Source of the DNA: Vicinamibacteria bacterium
GTDB lineage: Bacteria; Acidobacteriota; Vicinamibacteria; Fen-336
DNA length: 64,000 nt
Reading direction: 5' to 3'
NCBI GenBank assembly: GCA_035570235.1
Contig: DATMML010000137.1
Coordinates: 115,552 to 179,551, forward strand
Each line of letters opens with the position of its first letter. The stretch's first letter is position 1. The translations under genes were made by a program, and so were the position numbers. Of this stretch, positions 60,845 through 64,000 are shown piece by piece. Below the pieces are notes generated by a model. It was not told the DNA's origin, searched no databases, and saw nothing but the letters and a program-made list of their open reading frames with translations.

Positions 60845-61435
60845 CTAGCGTCCCGAGAGTATCCGCAGGGCCCGCCGCAGCAGGTCCTCGAAGCGGGCGT
60901 CCCCGCCTTCGCGCAGGGTCTTGTCCACCCCCCGCTCGGCCTCTGGGCGGGAGTAGCCCAAGTGCAGGAGGGCGGAGACCAGGTCCTCCCTGGCGCCTCC
61001 CTCCGCGGGGGCCGGCTCCGTCGCGGGTAGTAGGCCAGCCACTTGATCCTTCAGCTCCACGACCAGGCGCTCGGCCGTCTTCTTTCCGACCCCCGGAATC
61101 CGGGTGAGGCGAGCAAGGTCGCTTCCGCGAAGGGCGGCCAGGAGCTCGGGAGCCTCGATGCCGGAGAGGATGTTGACCGCGAGCTTGGGCCCTACCCCCG
61201 CCACGGAGATCAGGCGCTCGAAGAGGGCTTGCTCGCCGGCGCTCAGGAAGCCGTAGAGGGCGAGGGTGTCCTCCCGGACATGGGTGTGGATGCGGAGACT
61301 CACCTCCGCGCCTTCCTCCCCGAGGCGGTAGAAGGTGGAGAGGGGAATGGCCACGCGGTAGCCCACGCCCACCACGTCCACCACCGCCTCCTGCGGTCCC
61401 TTCCGTAGGAGGCGTCCCCGGAGGTGGCCGATCAA
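60845..61435 (-). CDS. ruvA: Holliday junction DNA helicase subunit RuvA
   Basis: 196 residues from TTG 61435, overlapping the ruvC stop as TTGA. N-terminal OB fold (MIGHLRGRLL, VVDVVGVGYRVAIP), HhH pairs (LISVAGVGPKLAVNILSG, LTRIPGVGKKTAERLVVELKD) and the small C-terminal domain that contacts RuvB. It recognises the four-way junction. Confidence 0.97.
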   Translation of the reverse strand: MIGHLRGRLLRKGPQEAVVDVVGVGYRVAIPLSTFYRLGEEGAEVSLRIHTHVREDTLALYGFLSAGEQALFERLISVAGVGPKLAVNILSGIEAPELLAALRGSDLARLTRIPGVGKKTAERLVVELKDQVAGLLPATEPAPAEGGAREDLVSALLHLGYSRPEAERGVDKTLREGGDARFEDLLRRALRILSGR

Positions 61436-61959
61436 GAGCGGAGTCCCGCTTTGCCCCCGTCGGGAGAGGGGGAGAAAGCGGCCGCGCCGAGCAGGCTCAG
61501 GTGGGCGTGGCAGAGCGCCACCGCCAAGGCGTCCGCGGCGTCGCCCGCCTCTCCCTCTCCAGGCAGCTCCAAGAGGCGGGCGACCATGAAGGCCACCTGG
61601 GTCTTCTCCGCCCGGCCGAACCCGGTGACTTGGACCTTCACGGTGGCGGGGGAGAAGGCATGCACGGCCAAGCCCGCCTCCGCTCCCGCCAGGAGCACGA
61701 CGCCCCGGACGTGGCCGAGCACGAGGGCGGTGCGGGTGTTAGCGGAGTGGAAGACGTCCTCCACCGCGAGCACGGCCGGGCGGAGGCGGGAAATCAGCTC
61801 CGCGACCCCCGCGTGGATGAGGCGCAAACGGTCGGCCAGGTCCAGGCGGGGGGGGGCAGCGAGGACGCCCTTTTCCAGGAGACGGTGGCGTCGGCCGTCG
61901 GTGTCGATGGCTCCGTATCCAGTGCGGAGGGATCCGGGATCGACCCCGAGGATGATCAT
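61432..61959 (-). CDS. ruvC: Crossover junction endodeoxyribonuclease RuvC
   Basis: 175 residues from ATG 61959. RNase H-like fold with catalytic acids in ILGVDPGSLRTGYG, VEDVFHSANTRTALVLGHVRGVVL, and the C-terminal GDAADALAVALCHAH pair. It resolves Holliday junctions. Coupled to ruvA by a 4-bp overlap and 12 bp after yebC. Confidence 0.97.
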   Translation of the reverse strand: MIILGVDPGSLRTGYGAIDTDGRRHRLLEKGVLAAPPRLDLADRLRLIHAGVAELISRLRPAVLAVEDVFHSANTRTALVLGHVRGVVLLAGAEAGLAVHAFSPATVKVQVTGFGRAEKTQVAFMVARLLELPGEGEAGDAADALAVALCHAHLSLLGAAAFSPSPDGGKAGLRS

Positions 61960-61971
61960 GCCCGGTGGCGT

Positions 61972-62727
61972 CTAGCCGGCGGCGGCAGCCGCCTCCATCT
62001 CCTTATCCGAGACGTCGAAGTTGGCCCAGACGTTCAGCACGTCGTCGTTGTCCTCGAGAGCCTCGATCATCTTCAGCATCTGCTGGGCCTTGGCACCCTC
62101 CAGCGTGATGCTGTTCTCCGCGTACTTCCCGAGCTGAGACTCCTCCGGCTCAAGCCCCGCTTTCTTGACTGCCTCCAGAACCGACTCGTAGGCGCCGGGG
62201 GAGGTGAAGACCTCCCAGGTCTCGCCCGCAGCCACGATGTCCTCGGCCCCCGCCTCCAAGGCCAGCTCCATCAGCTTCAGCTCGCTCACCTTGTCGTGCG
62301 CGATGGCGATGAACCCGCGGGGCTTAAAGAGGTAGGACACGCTTCCCGCCGTGGCCAGGTTACCCCCGTACTTGGTGAAGGCGTGTCGGATTTCGGAGAC
62401 GGTCCGGTTCCGGTTGTCGGTCGTGCCCTCCACCAGGATGGCGACCCCCCCCGGTCCGTAGCCCTCGAGGGTGATCTCCTCGTAGGAGGTGCCTTCCAGC
62501 TCGCCTGTCCCCTTCTGGATCGCCCGCTTGATGTTGTCGGCGGGCATGTTGACGCTCTTCGCTTTGTCCACCGCGGTCCGGAGGCGCGGGTTCGAGCCCA
62601 GATCACCCCCGCCTATGCGCGCGGCGATCGACATCTCGCGGATGATCTTGGTGAAGACTTTCCCGCGCTTGGCGTCGAGCGCGCCCTTCTTGTGCTTGAT
62701 GGAGGCCCACTTGGAATGTCCGGACAT
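61972..62727 (-). CDS. yebC: YebC/PmpR family protein
   Basis: 251 residues from ATG 62727 with AGGAG upstream; the family start MSGHSKWASIKHKKGALDAKRGKVF fixes it. It also has NIKRAIQKGTGELEGTSYEEITLEGYGPGG. Bacterial YebC proteins act in transcription control and, in recent work, in relieving ribosome stalling at prolines. First gene of the ruvCAB cluster. An extended -10 (TGC-TAGACT, minus strand, hexamer 62757-62762) may serve it. Confidence 0.95.
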   Translation of the reverse strand: MSGHSKWASIKHKKGALDAKRGKVFTKIIREMSIAARIGGGDLGSNPRLRTAVDKAKSVNMPADNIKRAIQKGTGELEGTSYEEITLEGYGPGGVAILVEGTTDNRNRTVSEIRHAFTKYGGNLATAGSVSYLFKPRGFIAIAHDKVSELKLMELALEAGAEDIVAAGETWEVFTSPGAYESVLEAVKKAGLEPEESQLGKYAENSITLEGAKAQQMLKMIEALEDNDDVLNVWANFDVSDKEMEAAAAAG

Positions 62728-62798
62728 GCCACTCTCCTGCTCGCTTCTCTGGCCAGAGTCTAGCACCGAGAGCGGGGCCAGCGCACGCGCCTCCGCCC

Positions 62799-62833
62799 AA
62801 AAAACAGAAAGCCCCGGCGTGCACGCCGGGGCT
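62799..62833 (-). terminator. Rho-independent terminator of the rRNA operon
   Basis: AGCCCCGGCGTG (62810-62821) and CACGCCGGGGCT (62822-62833) form a perfect 12-bp inverted repeat without spacer. On the minus strand it is followed by a T-rich run ending in six T (62804-62799). It lies 17 bases beyond the 5S 3' end. Confidence 0.93.
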
Positions 62834-62849
62834 CGATATGAAGGAAAAA

Positions 62850-62968
62850 TCCCGGCAACGTCCTACTCTCCCACCAGGCTACCCTGACAGTACCATCGGC
62901 GCTGGAGGGCTTAACGGCCGTGTTCGGAATGGGAACGGGTGTGACCCCTCCGCCATGGTCACCGGGAT
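62850..62968 (-). rRNA. rrf: 5S ribosomal RNA
   Basis: On the minus strand the sequence begins TCCCGGTGACCATGGCGG and contains CCATTCCGAACACGG and GTAGCCTGGTGGGAGAGTAG, ending TTGCCGGGA, which pairs with the 5' TCCCGGTGA. Length about 119 bases. Ends are estimated from the terminal helix. 82 bp after the 23S gene; no tRNA in the spacer. Confidence 0.95.
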
Positions 62969-63050
62969 GAACTTGTCAAACAAGACTCCCGAAGATCCTG
63001 ACCGTCGTAGGCAACGATGCCCTTCACGGTTTCCGACAGTATAAACATTA

Positions 63051-64000
<950 letters not shown>

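Noticed and set aside
62969..63050. tRNA gene in the 23S-5S spacer
   Set aside because: The 82-bp spacer has no cloverleaf or T-loop sequence.

Overview
High-GC bacterial chromosome, most like a Gram-negative member of the Acidobacteriota. This is an inference from several features: a very large TonB-dependent receptor with an N-terminal carboxypeptidase-regulatory-like domain, a VWA protein of the type common in that phylum, an outer-membrane polysaccharide export set, a Pal-like lipoprotein, and frequent GTG/TTG starts. No mobile element, CRISPR array or tRNA gene was found. The right edge is the 3' end of an rRNA operon (23S-5S, minus strand).

Layout. 1-24.6 kb is a surface-glycan region. 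It holds a truncated GT2, a methyltransferase fused to a toroid-like domain, further GT4/GT2 enzymes and methyltransferases, a Wzm/Wzt ABC exporter with an FkbM methyltransferase, an acyltransferase, a sulfatase-superfamily membrane enzyme, then an outer-membrane barrel, a Wza-type export protein, a Wzc-type tyrosine autokinase, secreted and FHA-domain proteins, and an O-antigen ligase/polymerase. 24.7-32.5 kb is one fatty-acid degradation operon on the minus strand (TetR regulator, acyl-CoA synthetase, FadN, FadA, FadE). It has two FadR-like palindromes, one abutting the promoter and one at the fadN/fadA junction. 32.6-38.2 kb carries folK, a deoxynucleoside kinase, an SprT-like metallopeptidase and a heterodimeric ABC exporter. 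38.5-43.7 kb has a small lipoprotein, the TonB receptor, an RsuA-type pseudouridine synthase and a FabZ-like protein that lacks the catalytic His.

43.8-49.4 kb is a signalling and envelope block: GAF-GAF-SpoIIE phosphatase, PilZ, VWA protein, Pal-like lipoprotein, ECF sigma factor and anti-sigma factor. It is followed by a cyclic-di-GMP-I riboswitch (49565-49644) in the leader of a secreted 1109-aa GH44 / Calx-beta / six-repeat protein. 53.1-58.8 kb holds an amino-acid permease, DAHP synthase, a small membrane protein, a DUF4388 protein, an HNH nuclease and a macro-domain-like protein. 58.8-62.7 kb is housekeeping (queA, ruvB, ruvA, ruvC, yebC), and the rRNA follows.

Most notable: (1) the c-di-GMP riboswitch controlling a secreted polysaccharide-active protein, near a PilZ gene; (2) a complete fad operon with operators resembling those of Bacillus FadR; (3) the methyltransferase-toroid fusion in the glycan locus; (4) the FabZ-like protein with catalytic His replaced by Gly; (5) an exact 6 x 45-residue repeat array.
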